Shown here in pieces: positions 43,457 to 53,314 of a DNA stretch of 64,000 nt. Position 1 is the stretch's first letter. Each line of letters begins with the position of its first letter. The notes under the pieces are model-generated. The model was not told the origin of the DNA and did no database searches. It saw only the letters and a program-made list of their open reading frames with translations. The position numbers were made by a program, and so were the translations under genes. The stretch is from an uncultured SAR86 cluster bacterium (GTDB lineage Bacteria; Pseudomonadota; Gammaproteobacteria; Magnimaribacterales; AG-339-G14), in the NCBI GenBank assembly GCA_902616715.1, contig CACMTR010000001.1:186001-250000 (forward strand). Reading direction: 5' to 3'.

Positions 43457-45095
43457 TTTGACTTATCTCAGCTAACTTAGCTATTTCTGAATCTTCTATT
43501 CTTAATAATAAAGGTTTAAAAATTTCTAATTGATGATTTACCAAGTTATTTTTCAGATTATCTAAAGATTGATTAGATTTTAAATAATTTTTAATTTTTT
43601 CAGAAGTCTCTGGAATTACTGGTTCTAAATATAGATTCAAAATTCTAAATAGATTAATTGCGGTTGAAGCAATTTTTTTAACTTCAATAGAATTTACTTC
43701 TTCTTTATTTAATTCCCATGGTTTATTTAAATCTATGTACTGATTTGCTTTATCAGCAAGAAGCATAATTTCTTTCAATGCTTTAGAGTATTCCCTTGCT
43801 GTAAATAAATTAAATATATTGTCTTTTTCATTAATAAACTCATCAATAATCTCATTATCTAAAACTTCACCTAGCATATTACTATCCTTTTTTAGAAAAC
43901 CTTGAGACCTGCTAGCTATATTTATGAATTTTCCAATAAGGTCGGTATTAACTTTTTTTTGAAAATCATTTAAGTCCATGTCTAAATCATCAACCCCTGA
44001 TGATAATTTTGAAGCCAAGTAATATCTAATAAAATCTGGTTGTAACACTTGTAGATAATCGTCAACTAAAAGAAAGTTTTTCTTTGATTTAGACATTTTT
44101 TTCCCATTTAAAGTCATGAAACCATGAATAAAAACATTGGTTGGTTTTTTAAAACCTGCTGTTTCAAGCATGCAGGGCCAAAATAAAGTGTGAAAATTCA
44201 TAATATCCTTACCAATAAAATGATAAATTTCAGTATCACTTTGTTCTCCCCAAAGCTCTCTAGAATCTTTATTAATATTTTTTTTCTTAAGATAATTTTC
44301 TAAACTTGCAATGTAGCCGATTGGTGCATCCAACCAAACATAAAAATATTTGTCTTCGTAACCTGGAATTTTAAATCCAAAGTAAGGCGCATCTCTACTT
44401 ATGTCCCAAGGTTTCAAACCATCAACAAACCATTCTTGTATTTTATTTTTTACTGCCGATTGTAAATCGGTATCCGATATCCATTTTTTTAGATTTTCAC
44501 TGCAAGATCCAACATCAAAAAATAAATGTTCACTTTCTTTTACCGAAGGTTTGTTGCCAGTAAAAATAGACTTTGGGTTTAACAGTTCTGTTGCTTCGTA
44601 AGTTGCGCCACATACCTCACAATTATCTCCGTATTGATCTTTTGCTCCGCATTTTGGACATTCTCCTTGCACATATCTATCAGCTAAAAAAAGACCTTTC
44701 GAGTCATCATAGAGTTGTTTTATTTTTTTCCTTATTATCAAGCCTTTCTTATCTGCGCTATTAAAAATTAATTCACTAAAAACTCTATTTTCTTTTGAAT
44801 GAGTTGTGTAATAGTTGTCATGTTTTATATTGAAATTAATTAAAGATTTTTTTTGAATCTCTGTTATTTCTTCTATAAGTTTTTCGGGTTGAATGTTTTC
44901 TTCTTCTGCTTTTAACATGATGGGCGTGCCGTGTGCATCACTCGCACAAATATAAATACATTCCTTATTCAACGCTCTGTTGGTTCTGACCCAAATGTCC
45001 GTTTGAATGTGTTCAAGTAAATGTCCAAAGTGCAGAGGTCCATTGGCATACGGAAGCGCTGAAGTGATAATTAGAAGATTATTTTTGTTTGGCAT
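43449..45095 (-). CDS. metG: Methionyl-tRNA synthetase, catalytic and anticodon domains
   Basis: Charges tRNA-Met. The 548 residues contain the HIGH-type motif PYANGPLHFGH, the zinc knuckle CPKCGAKDQYGDNCEVCG, the KMSKS loop GKKMSKSKKN, and the alpha-helical anticodon-binding domain. It is shorter than the E. coli enzyme (677) because the C-terminal tRNA-binding domain is encoded by the next, overlapping gene. Confidence 0.96.
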   Translation of the reverse strand: MPNKNNLLIITSALPYANGPLHFGHLLEHIQTDIWVRTNRALNKECIYICASDAHGTPIMLKAEEENIQPEKLIEEITEIQKKSLINFNIKHDNYYTTHSKENRVFSELIFNSADKKGLIIRKKIKQLYDDSKGLFLADRYVQGECPKCGAKDQYGDNCEVCGATYEATELLNPKSIFTGNKPSVKESEHLFFDVGSCSENLKKWISDTDLQSAVKNKIQEWFVDGLKPWDISRDAPYFGFKIPGYEDKYFYVWLDAPIGYIASLENYLKKKNINKDSRELWGEQSDTEIYHFIGKDIMNFHTLFWPCMLETAGFKKPTNVFIHGFMTLNGKKMSKSKKNFLLVDDYLQVLQPDFIRYYLASKLSSGVDDLDMDLNDFQKKVNTDLIGKFINIASRSQGFLKKDSNMLGEVLDNEIIDEFINEKDNIFNLFTAREYSKALKEIMLLADKANQYIDLNKPWELNKEEVNSIEVKKIASTAINLFRILNLYLEPVIPETSEKIKNYLKSNQSLDNLKNNLVNHQLEIFKPLLLRIEDSEIAKLAEISQNG

Positions 45096-45106
45096 ATAAT
45101 TTTGTT

Positions 45107-46195
45107 ATGAAAAACTGGCTTTCAAGACTTAGATTTTACTTATCTTGGTTCCTTATCTCTACTTTAATTAGTTTTATTTCGCACGCTAACGAATACAACG
45201 ATGCAAGTCATCTAAACGTATCGGAATCGGAATTTAATGATCTCTGGTCAATCGCCGTAGACTTAAAATCTGAATTTACTAATTTATCTGTTTATCAAAT
45301 AATGATAGCCATACAAGATTTGAATAAATCTTCTTTTAATAAAAATAATGTAAATTTATTAAAAAAATCTAGTGTCCTCAAAATTCCAAGTCCAAGTTTT
45401 GTAGAAACATTTGATACCTCTCGATCAATAATAGAAGTAGCTAGGCAAAATTCTCTTATCGACAGCAAATTTACTTACTTTTCTATTTTAGAATCAAGAC
45501 TTCCATCAACTTTAGTAGTTACAGAAAATTCTTTAGCAAACATAGATACCAGCGGTTTTTTAAAAAAAGAAAATGAAGATCCTTTTGAAAAATTTAATAG
45601 AAGGGTACATAACTTTAATAGTTCTGTTGATAATGTATTTTTTAAACCTGTGGCAGAAATTTATGATTCTGGAACTCCAGAGTTTTTTCAAACAGGAATA
45701 TCTAATGTTTTTGGAAATTTGGGAGACGCAAGTTCAGCTGCAAATAATATTTTACAACTTAAGCCATTTGCCTTTGCGAGAGATCTTTCTAGATTCGTAA
45801 TTAATTCAACTATGGGCTTATTTGGAATTTTTGATATTGCCTCTGAAATGGGCATCGAAGGAACCAATGAAGATTTTGGACAAACTTTAGGTCATTGGGG
45901 CATTTCATCAGGCCCTTACATCGTGATTCCTTTCTACGGACCAAGTAATTTGAGAGACTCGTTTTCTATTATTCCTGACTTATATTTATACCCTAATGTG
46001 CCAAGAGATGACTCGGCGAGAATAGCTTCAGGAGCTTTAAATCTTTTAGATCTTAGATCCGATTTATTGGGTGTAACAGAAATCTCAGGAAGTGATCAGT
46101 ATACTTTCTATAGAGATGCATATATTCAAAGAAGAGATTATCAAATCAATGATGGAGAACTCGAAGAAGACTTAATTTTTGACGAGTTTGATTAG
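45107..46195 (+). CDS. mlaA: MlaA (VacJ) with an N-terminal FimV-like domain
   Basis: MlaA removes phospholipids from the outer leaflet of the outer membrane. The C-terminal part (about 160-350) has DPFEKFNRRVHNFN, VFGNLGDASSAANNILQ, DFGQTLGHWGISSGPYIVIPFYGPSNLRD. Before it lies an extra region of about 130 residues with NDLWSIAVDLKSEFTNLSVYQ, NKNNVNLLKKSSVLKIPSP, which matches the FimV core/LysM-like pattern. Signal peptide MKNWLSRLRFYLSWFLIS... ends HA; no lipobox, unlike typical MlaA. Start at ATG 45107 rather than 45089, which would run into the divergent metG start. Confidence 0.85.
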   Translation: MKNWLSRLRFYLSWFLISTLISFISHANEYNDASHLNVSESEFNDLWSIAVDLKSEFTNLSVYQIMIAIQDLNKSSFNKNNVNLLKKSSVLKIPSPSFVETFDTSRSIIEVARQNSLIDSKFTYFSILESRLPSTLVVTENSLANIDTSGFLKKENEDPFEKFNRRVHNFNSSVDNVFFKPVAEIYDSGTPEFFQTGISNVFGNLGDASSAANNILQLKPFAFARDLSRFVINSTMGLFGIFDIASEMGIEGTNEDFGQTLGHWGISSGPYIVIPFYGPSNLRDSFSIIPDLYLYPNVPRDDSARIASGALNLLDLRSDLLGVTEISGSDQYTFYRDAYIQRRDYQINDGELEEDLIFDEFD

Positions 46196-47442
46196 TCTAA
46201 AAAAGCACTATAAACCATAGATTGCATTTGCACTCTGATCGGATAATATCCTGATGGCATTAATTGAGTCATTAAAATACATATAAGTTCTTCTTTAGGA
46301 TCTACCCAGAAAAAAGTACTAGCAGCGCCACCCCAATTATAACTTCCGAGAGATCCACTGTTTTGAGTTCCAGCAAGATCAATATTCACTCCGAATCCTA
46401 ATCCAAAACCAACTCCTTTGTACCTCACTTCACTAAAACTTCCTTCAGAACCCATGGAGATCATGTCTTGGTTATCTGGAAGATGGTTAATAGTCATTAA
46501 TTCAACTGTTTTTCTGGATAGTATTCTTTTTCCTTCAAATTCTCCTTTATTTAATAGCATTAAGCAGAAATTATGATAATCGTTTGCAGTTGAAACTAAT
46601 CCCCCACCTCCAGAATAAAAGTTTGGTTCTTTTGAAAATGCACTATTTTTGCCAGATTCATCATTGAGCCTAAGATAAGTTTTAGGAGTTCTTTCATAAC
46701 ATGAAGAAAATCTATTTAATTTTGATTTTTTTACAAAAAAATCTGTGTCAGTCATTTTGAGCGGAGAAAAAATATTTTTTTTGAAATATTCCGCTAATGT
46801 TAAGCCACTTAAAACTTCAATCAGTCTTCCACAAATATCAGTAGATACGCTGTAATTCCATTTATCTCCAGGACTAAATTCAAGTGGTAAAGCTGCAATT
46901 GTCTTAGAGAAGTTTTCTAGATCCATTGGCGGGAAAGAAAAATCAGAATTTTCTCCTCTTGGACCACTCCAGACTTTTCTATAAGCATGATCGACATTAG
47001 TTTGATAATGAAAACCATAAGTCAATCCAGAAGTATGACTAAGAAGATCTCTGATAGTAATTTCTCTATCAGGATTTGAAGTCATGAAATTAGGGTAACT
47101 TCCTGATTGAAAAACTGAGGATTTCTTGAACTCTGGAAGGAATTTACCCACAGGATCAGCTAATTGAAAAAGGCCCTTTTCAAAAAGCTGCATGAGTGCA
47201 ACACTTGTTACAGGCTTGGTCATTGAATAAATTCTAAATATCGTATCCTTCTCAATTTTTTTTGAATTTTCTACATCCCGAAAACCATTTGAATGAAAAT
47301 GTATTATTTTTCCCTTTCTAGAAATTAAAGTCTGAGTTCCTGCTAGTTTTCCTTTGTCTGTATAGCTTTTTTTAAAAAAAGCTTCCATTTCCTTTAGTTT
47401 ATCTTTTGACATACCAAGTTTTTCTGGATTATGTATCTTCAT
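46192..47442 (-). CDS. Serine hydrolase of the beta-lactamase family
   Basis: A 416-residue class C-like esterase. SxxK is SMTK in FRIYSMTKPVTSVALMQL, the tyrosine motif is WNYSVSTDICG, and a late GGAASTFFWVDP stretch stands near the usual KTG/HTG position. LLSHTSGLTYGF is typical. No signal peptide. It resembles secondary-metabolite and ester hydrolases (EstB/LovD group) more than penicillinases. Overlaps mlaA by four bases convergently and the TerB-like gene by 14. Confidence 0.86.
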   Translation of the reverse strand: MKIHNPEKLGMSKDKLKEMEAFFKKSYTDKGKLAGTQTLISRKGKIIHFHSNGFRDVENSKKIEKDTIFRIYSMTKPVTSVALMQLFEKGLFQLADPVGKFLPEFKKSSVFQSGSYPNFMTSNPDREITIRDLLSHTSGLTYGFHYQTNVDHAYRKVWSGPRGENSDFSFPPMDLENFSKTIAALPLEFSPGDKWNYSVSTDICGRLIEVLSGLTLAEYFKKNIFSPLKMTDTDFFVKKSKLNRFSSCYERTPKTYLRLNDESGKNSAFSKEPNFYSGGGGLVSTANDYHNFCLMLLNKGEFEGKRILSRKTVELMTINHLPDNQDMISMGSEGSFSEVRYKGVGFGLGFGVNIDLAGTQNSGSLGSYNWGGAASTFFWVDPKEELICILMTQLMPSGYYPIRVQMQSMVYSAFLD

Positions 47443-47875
47443 TCTTAACCTCCATCTTTGCTTTTATAAATTCCTCGTGAGAAATATAAATCAGATCAGA
47501 AACTTTTCTAATTACATATTCTTCATATTTATCAACGTTTCCGTCAGCAAATGCTATTTCCCACATTGATTTAATCAAGTCGTATTTTTCTTCAAAACTA
47601 AAGTCATCATTTATAACTCTTGTAAATTCATAAAGAGAAGTAGATTCTTCTTGCGATTCTTTTCCTGCAGAAATTAAAGAAGATATTTGTGCCTCTTCAA
47701 TATTAAATTTGTTGGAGAGTGTTTTTTTTAAACTTTCAATTTCAGACTCATCTATTGATTGATCAGCTAAACTTACTTCTATCATCAAGGAAATACAAGC
47801 CGATACCACCTTATCGACTTCTTTTTCTTCGATCACTTCCTGCTTGTTAAAAAATTTTGAAAAAATGTTTTTCAT
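47429..47875 (-). CDS. TerB-like (tellurite-resistance/DjlA N-terminal) protein
   Basis: A 148-residue helical acidic protein with the TerB pattern: ACISLMIEVSLADQSIDESEIESLKKTL, then FEEKYDLIKSMWEIAFADGNVDKYEEYVIRKVSDLI. The paired D-x-x-I-D/E-x-E metal-type acidic clusters are conserved. TerB-type proteins are often linked to membrane or stress complexes; the specific role here is unknown. Overlaps its neighbours on both sides. Confidence 0.8.
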   Translation of the reverse strand: MKNIFSKFFNKQEVIEEKEVDKVVSACISLMIEVSLADQSIDESEIESLKKTLSNKFNIEEAQISSLISAGKESQEESTSLYEFTRVINDDFSFEEKYDLIKSMWEIAFADGNVDKYEEYVIRKVSDLIYISHEEFIKAKMEVKNEDT

Positions 47876-48840
47876 GCCGCTCTAATAATACCTTTTTCAA
47901 GTATTGATAATATTTCATTTTTGGATTTTTCTAAATAAATACTATTCGATAAAAGAATTCTTATTTTTTTAGCCTCTTTGTGACCATTGAACAGGCCATG
48001 CATATGAATCAAGCCTCGTTTAACAAGGTTTTTATTTTTTAAGGATCCAAAGTAATTGAACATCTCTGATGTAATGTCGTATAAAGAATTATTTTTAGTC
48101 AAATCGGCTTCTAAGATTTTATCTACGTCATTAAGAATTAGTGGATTTGAGTATACTTCTCTACCAATCATAATACCGTCTAGGTTGCATAAATCATTTT
48201 TTTTAAGAAAATCTAATTCTTTGATACCGCCATTTATTATTATTTCTAAATCTGAATAATCTACTTTTAATTTTTTAACCCTTTCGTAGTTAAGAGGCGG
48301 TATTTCTCTATTTTGCTTTGGGGTTAAGCCTTTTAGAATTGCTTTTCTTGCGTGAACATAAAAAACTTTAATACCTGAGGATTTAACTGAGTCAACAAAG
48401 TTATCTAGAGTTTCGTCAATATCATTGTCATCTGTGCCGAGTCGAATTTTTACCGATACTTCTTTATCAAAATTCTCTTTAATAGACGACAAACAATTTT
48501 TTACTAATTCGGGATCATTCATTAGAGCAGCTCCAAAGCCACCACTGCTAACTCTAGGACTTGGGCAACCTAAATTTAAATTAATTTCATCGTAGTTGAA
48601 TTTATTTGCAAGTTTTGAAACCTGACCAAGGTTTTTAGGATCATTACCACCTAATTGAAGTACTATTGGATTTTCAATATTGGAGTATTCTTCTAACTTA
48701 TTTTTATTTCCAAAAAGAATAGCATTTGAATGAATCATTTCAGTGAAGAGTACGGTTCTTTTAGATATTTGTCTGACTAGATATCTAAATTGACTATCAG
48801 TTCTTCCCATCATGGGAGCTATACAGTACGATCTATCCAT
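47872..48840 (-). CDS. dusA: tRNA-dihydrouridine(20/20a) synthase DusA
   Basis: FMN-dependent tRNA reductase of 322 residues. APMMGRTDSQFRYLVR, the catalytic cysteine loop NLNLGCPSPRVSSGGFGAALM, and the DusA-specific HARKAILKGLTPKQNREIPPL are present, with NGGIKELDF and the GIMIGREVYSNP phosphate-binding region. The DusA-specific motif separates it from DusB and DusC. Confidence 0.94.
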   Translation of the reverse strand: MDRSYCIAPMMGRTDSQFRYLVRQISKRTVLFTEMIHSNAILFGNKNKLEEYSNIENPIVLQLGGNDPKNLGQVSKLANKFNYDEINLNLGCPSPRVSSGGFGAALMNDPELVKNCLSSIKENFDKEVSVKIRLGTDDNDIDETLDNFVDSVKSSGIKVFYVHARKAILKGLTPKQNREIPPLNYERVKKLKVDYSDLEIIINGGIKELDFLKKNDLCNLDGIMIGREVYSNPLILNDVDKILEADLTKNNSLYDITSEMFNYFGSLKNKNLVKRGLIHMHGLFNGHKEAKKIRILLSNSIYLEKSKNEILSILEKGIIRAA

Positions 48841-48843
48841 TTT

Positions 48844-50313
48844 TTACAAGAAATATATAACGGAATAAAGTCCTACTATAGTTAAAACAAAAGTGTAGGG
48901 CAGGGCCATTATTATCATTCTGAAATATGAAAGATTTATTAATGGAGCAATGGAAGACGTAAGTAAAAAAAGAAAAGCAGCTTGACCATTAGGAGTCGCA
49001 ACACTTGGTAGGTTTGTTCCAGTATTAATTGCAATTGCTAGGAGATCAAATTGATTTCTATCAATGACGCCTGCGTCGAAAGCGTTTTTGACTTCGCTAA
49101 TATATATCGTTGCTACAAAAACGTTATCACTAATCATCGACAAGATTCCATTAGCTAGAAAAAACATTGGGACTTGTAAGTCAAAATTTAAAGTCAATAC
49201 ATAATTTATTACAGGCGAAAATAGGTGCTGATCATGAATGACAGACACAATTACAAAAAATACAACTAATAAAGCAGTGAAAGGAAGCGCTTCTTCGAAA
49301 GCCTTTCCTAACTTGTGTTCTTCGGTAATTCCATTAAAAGCGGTTAAAAGAACTATTACCATTAATCCAATTAACCCTACCGCAGCTACGTTAAAAGCTA
49401 GAGCGAAGATTAAAATTAAAGCAACTAAAAATTGAACTACTAGTTTTGTTTTTTGAGATGATGTCCTTTGAGCATCTTCTTTAGAACCGAAGTCATTAAT
49501 AATCTCTCTTATTTTTGGAGATAACTCAGCACCATAACCAACAATTTTTAATTTCTCAATTAAATAACAAGTAAATATTCCAAATATAAACACTGGAAGC
49601 GATACTGGTAACATTCTTATAAAAAACTCTATGAAATCCCAATCAGCTACTGATCCAATAAGGAGGTTTTGAGGCTCTCCAACAATAGTACTAACTCCTC
49701 CAAGAGCTGTTCCAACCGCTCCATGCATTAATAGGTTCCTTAAAAATCTTTTGAATTCTTCAGTTTCTTGATCGAGGTTATCGCTTTCTAGTAAAGATTT
49801 ATTTTCTTGATAAAGAGTATAAAAACCCACAGCAACAGCAATTAAAACAGCGGTTACGGTTAAAGCATCTAGAAAAGCAGATAAAACAGCGGCACTTATT
49901 AAAAATAATAGAGAAAGCAATTTCTTATTTCTTACATTTATTAGTAATTTAGTAAAAATAAAAAGTAGAAAATCTTTCATGAAGTATATTCCAGCAACCA
50001 TAAAAACAAGTAATAAAATTACTTTAAGATTAAGTACAACTTCCTGATAAATATGTTTTGATGTAGTCAATCCCAATATTACGGATTGGATCGCTATTAA
50101 CCCTCCAGGTTGAAGAGGGTAACACTCTAGAGCCATAGCAAGCGTGACAATAAATTGACCTAAAATAATCCAGCCTAATATAAAACCTGCATCTAGGTTC
50201 GTATTTAACAAAATAAAATAAATGATCGGATTAGATACTAGAAAAATAATGATCAAATTCTTGTACCAATTTGCAGAAGTTCCTAAAAAATTGCTATAAA
50301 GGTTATAAATCAC
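48844..50313 (-). CDS. nhaB: Na+/H+ antiporter NhaB
   Basis: Inner-membrane antiporter of 489 residues that follows the E. coli NhaB sequence along its length. Examples are [77 protein letters not shown] and [32 protein letters not shown]. About twelve spans. It fits a sodium-rich habitat. Three bases from dusA. Confidence 0.95.
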   Translation of the reverse strand: MIYNLYSNFLGTSANWYKNLIIIFLVSNPIIYFILLNTNLDAGFILGWIILGQFIVTLAMALECYPLQPGGLIAIQSVILGLTTSKHIYQEVVLNLKVILLLVFMVAGIYFMKDFLLFIFTKLLINVRNKKLLSLLFLISAAVLSAFLDALTVTAVLIAVAVGFYTLYQENKSLLESDNLDQETEEFKRFLRNLLMHGAVGTALGGVSTIVGEPQNLLIGSVADWDFIEFFIRMLPVSLPVFIFGIFTCYLIEKLKIVGYGAELSPKIREIINDFGSKEDAQRTSSQKTKLVVQFLVALILIFALAFNVAAVGLIGLMVIVLLTAFNGITEEHKLGKAFEEALPFTALLVVFFVIVSVIHDQHLFSPVINYVLTLNFDLQVPMFFLANGILSMISDNVFVATIYISEVKNAFDAGVIDRNQFDLLAIAINTGTNLPSVATPNGQAAFLFLLTSSIAPLINLSYFRMIIMALPYTFVLTIVGLYSVIYFL

Positions 50314-50324
50314 GGAATATTGTT

Positions 50325-51143
50325 TTGAATTTGTTTAATCCTGCTAATTCTATTGAAAAAGACACCAAAGAGTCAAAGTACTTTGTAATTAATTCTCATG
50401 AAATTCTAAGCTTTAAAAACGAAAATTTCTTAAGACCATTGTCTAGTGATGAGCTTAATTGGTCAGGATTGGAAATTAAGAGAAAACATTTTTTAGGCTA
50501 TTTAAATGAAGCGTCTTGTTTTGCAGTTGCAACCGAGGGAGAGTGCGTATTAGATCAAGCCATATTTACTGACTTAAGATCGATGTTAGGAAGAATTCCA
50601 GATGATTTATTTTCAGTAATTTCAAGAGCGATCCAGATCCAACATTGGTTTGAAGCTCATAAGTTCTGTGGATATTGTGGCAATGAATTAGTTGAAGATT
50701 CAAAAGAAAGGGCAATGATTTGCAATCATTGTGATGCGCCTCCAGCTTACCCCAAGATTTCTCCATGTGTGATAACACTAATACATAGAAAAAATGAAAT
50801 TTTACTAGCTCATAATGTTAACTTTCCAGAAAACTTCTACAGTACCTTAGCTGGCTTTATTGAGCCTGGAGAGTCTGTGGAGGCTGCTTTGGAAAGAGAA
50901 GTGCTAGAAGAAGTAGGCATTAAAGTAAAAAATATTAAATATTTTGGAAGCCAATCTTGGCCATTTCCCAGTCAGCTTATGCTTGGGTATTATGCAGAAT
51001 ATTCAAGTGGTGAAATTACTCCAGATTTAGAAGAAATTGATAAAGCAGATTGGTTTAAAATTGATAATCTTCCTAATACGCCTCCTGCTAATATTTCTAT
51101 TTCAGGAAAACTTATAGAAAACTACGTAAAAGAAAACGCTTAA
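50325..51143 (+). CDS. nudC: NADH pyrophosphatase / RNA de-NADding enzyme NudC
   Basis: Nudix hydrolase of 272 residues. The zinc ribbon is [23 protein letters not shown], the Nudix box is [23 protein letters not shown], and the NudC-specific [17 protein letters not shown] motif follows. I choose TTG 50325 because the upstream ATG at 50271 lies inside the divergent nhaB gene; the exact start is uncertain. Overlaps rne by four bases convergently. Confidence 0.9.
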   Translation: MNLFNPANSIEKDTKESKYFVINSHEILSFKNENFLRPLSSDELNWSGLEIKRKHFLGYLNEASCFAVATEGECVLDQAIFTDLRSMLGRIPDDLFSVISRAIQIQHWFEAHKFCGYCGNELVEDSKERAMICNHCDAPPAYPKISPCVITLIHRKNEILLAHNVNFPENFYSTLAGFIEPGESVEAALEREVLEEVGIKVKNIKYFGSQSWPFPSQLMLGYYAEYSSGEITPDLEEIDKADWFKIDNLPNTPPANISISGKLIENYVKENA

Positions 51144-53089
51144 GTTTTATTTCTTGGATCGTTTGAAGCTCTTCCAACTGAATTATCGATATCTAATTTT
51201 TTAGCATTCGTTTTTGGCGCTTCAGTTTTTTTAGGTCTACTCAATTTTCTAGGTATAACTATATTTTCTGGAGCTTTTTGAATTGGAGCCTTTTTTTGTT
51301 GTTTTTCAGAGGTGTCTTTAGTTTTCCTAAGCTTATTTAAGTTATCTTTTTTAGGTTTATTTTTTTGAAAATTTTTATTTTTGTTTTCAAATCTTTTATT
51401 TGTATTATTTTTAGATTTAAAATTTTTATTTTGAGGTTTTCTTCTGTTATTAGGTTTTCTTTTTGGTTTTTCAGTAACTTTAGGATTAGATTTAAACAAA
51501 CTTGTAATTTTAGATAAAATTCCTTTTTTTGGCTTAGAGGTAGGCATTATTTTTACAGCAGCTACTTCTTCAGGTATTTTTGATTTTTTAGTTTTTCTTT
51601 CAAATTGTTCTGCGGCTGAGATTGAAGATTTATTTTTATCTGGATCTTGAACCTTTCCGTCTTTAATCCTAATAACTTCAAATCTTGAATCCGGCCTTGT
51701 TGCATCAGAAATAACAACAACTTTTACACCAGATCGAGCTTCAATATCATTCAGTCTAATTCGTCTTTCATTAAGCAATAATGCAGACATATCGGGAGAA
51801 ACGATGGCTCTGACCTCATTTGTATTGGTTTTGCTCGTCTCTTCTTCTAAAAGTCTTAATACAGAAGTTGATAATGTGTTTACGTCTTGCGTCCACCTTT
51901 CTGAAAGAGAAGATCTCAATCTTTGACGCGATAATTCCAATAGACCAAATCTTGAAATCCTTCCAATTTGAACTCTAGCTCTATCAACTGCAAGAGCCTT
52001 TCTCATTTCGTCTTCAACTGCTCTTTTATTTTCAAGTTTCATCATGTCAATAAAATCTATAACAACTAGACCTCCGATATCCCTTAATCGAAGTTGTCTT
52101 GCTATCTCTCTACTAGCTTCCAAATTAGTATTTGCTGCTGTTTCTTCAATATCTTTTCCTTGAGTGGCTTGAGAAGAGTTGATGTCAATAGCCACCAAGG
52201 CTTCAGTATCGTCTATTACAATTGCTCCACCAGAGTTAAGCCTGACTTCTCTTTGATATGCTGTTTCAATTTGAGATTCAATCTGATATCTAGTGAATAA
52301 AGGCAAAGTGTTTTCGTACTTATTTAATATTTTTGTTTGTTCCGGCATAACGCTATTAATAAATTCTTCAGCTTGTTCGTAAGCTTCTTTAGTATCTATC
52401 CAAATTTCATCAACATCTTCTTTTAAGTAGTCCCTTAGTGTTCTTATAATAATGTCGCTTTCTTTATAAATTAAAAAAGGTGCATTTTTTAAAGCGTTTG
52501 CTTCCAAGATTGCTTCCCAAACATTGAGTAAATAGGAAAGATCCCATTTTAAATCATCTTGTTCTCTTCCTTCACCAGCAGTTCTTACAATCACTCCCAT
52601 ACCTTCGGGTGCGTTGAGATCAGCAACTTTTTTCTTAAGAAGCTCTCTTTGATCAGGGTTAAGTCTTCTTGAGATTCCAGATGCTCTTGGATTATTTGGC
52701 ATCAAAACTAGAAAACGTCCAGCAATACTTATCTGAGTAGTCAATGCAGCGCCTTTGTTACCTCTCTCATCTTTTTCTACTTGAACAATTATTTCTTGAT
52801 CTTTACTCAAGCAATCTTTAATTGAGATTCTTTCGTTACCTTTTCTATCTTTAGGTAAATATTGAGGCGCTAATTCTTTAAAAGGTAAAAATCCGTGTCT
52901 TTCTGCTCCAAAATCCACAAAAGCTGCACCAAGACTAGGTTCGATTCTACTAACCTTACCCTTATAAATGTTACCTTTACGTCTAACCTCGGCTATATTT
53001 TCAATATCTAGATCGAAGAGAGAGTTTCCATCAGTAATGGCTATTCTTACTTCTTCAGGTTGAGTTGCATTAACAAGCATCCTTTTCAT
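51140..53089 (-). CDS. rne: Ribonuclease E, without zinc-link
   Basis: Endonuclease of the RNA degradosome. 649 residues. The N-terminus MKRMLVNATQPEEVRIAI is followed by an S1 domain with FVDFGAERHGFLPFKEL. DNase-I-like catalytic segments include VAIDINSS and DIGGLVVIDFIDM with the metal aspartates. A basic, asparagine/lysine-rich C-terminal tail of about 150 residues ends in the conserved [11 protein letters not shown]. The zinc-link CPRCSGTG that normally follows the LSRQRL sequence is missing. The protein runs LSRQRLRSSLSERWTQDV straight into the next helix. Shorter than E. coli RNase E (1061). Confidence 0.94.
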   Translation of the reverse strand: MKRMLVNATQPEEVRIAITDGNSLFDLDIENIAEVRRKGNIYKGKVSRIEPSLGAAFVDFGAERHGFLPFKELAPQYLPKDRKGNERISIKDCLSKDQEIIVQVEKDERGNKGAALTTQISIAGRFLVLMPNNPRASGISRRLNPDQRELLKKKVADLNAPEGMGVIVRTAGEGREQDDLKWDLSYLLNVWEAILEANALKNAPFLIYKESDIIIRTLRDYLKEDVDEIWIDTKEAYEQAEEFINSVMPEQTKILNKYENTLPLFTRYQIESQIETAYQREVRLNSGGAIVIDDTEALVAIDINSSQATQGKDIEETAANTNLEASREIARQLRLRDIGGLVVIDFIDMMKLENKRAVEDEMRKALAVDRARVQIGRISRFGLLELSRQRLRSSLSERWTQDVNTLSTSVLRLLEEETSKTNTNEVRAIVSPDMSALLLNERRIRLNDIEARSGVKVVVISDATRPDSRFEVIRIKDGKVQDPDKNKSSISAAEQFERKTKKSKIPEEVAAVKIMPTSKPKKGILSKITSLFKSNPKVTEKPKRKPNNRRKPQNKNFKSKNNTNKRFENKNKNFQKNKPKKDNLNKLRKTKDTSEKQQKKAPIQKAPENIVIPRKLSRPKKTEAPKTNAKKLDIDNSVGRASNDPRNKT

Positions 53090-53125
53090 AGGACATCTCC
53101 AATAATGCTTTTAAACAAGGAATTG

Positions 53126-53145
53126 GAATCTAAAAGTATAGATTC
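53126..53145 (-). promoter_or_regulatory. Hairpin in the rne leader
   Basis: GAATCTA (53126-53132) and TAGATTC (53139-53145) form a 7-bp stem with a 6-base loop about 40 bases upstream of the rne start. RNase E autoregulates through leader hairpins in E. coli, so a similar role is possible. The rest of the 225-base divergent gap to rluC is AT-rich; one further weak 8-bp inverted repeat (AAATAGGA at 53234-53241, TCCTATTT at 53251-53258) is seen. Confidence 0.3.
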
Positions 53146-53314
53146 TCAAAAAGATTTTAATTTAGGATTTACGTCTCTTAACCTAAATAAAATAAAATTC
53201 TGTAATAAAAGCTGTTTTTTAAAAATTCTTCATAAATAGGATATTTAATTTCCTATTTTGTTATTAAGTGCGGTATTTTAGATTAGAAACCAAAAAAAAC
53301 ATAATTTTTTTTAT

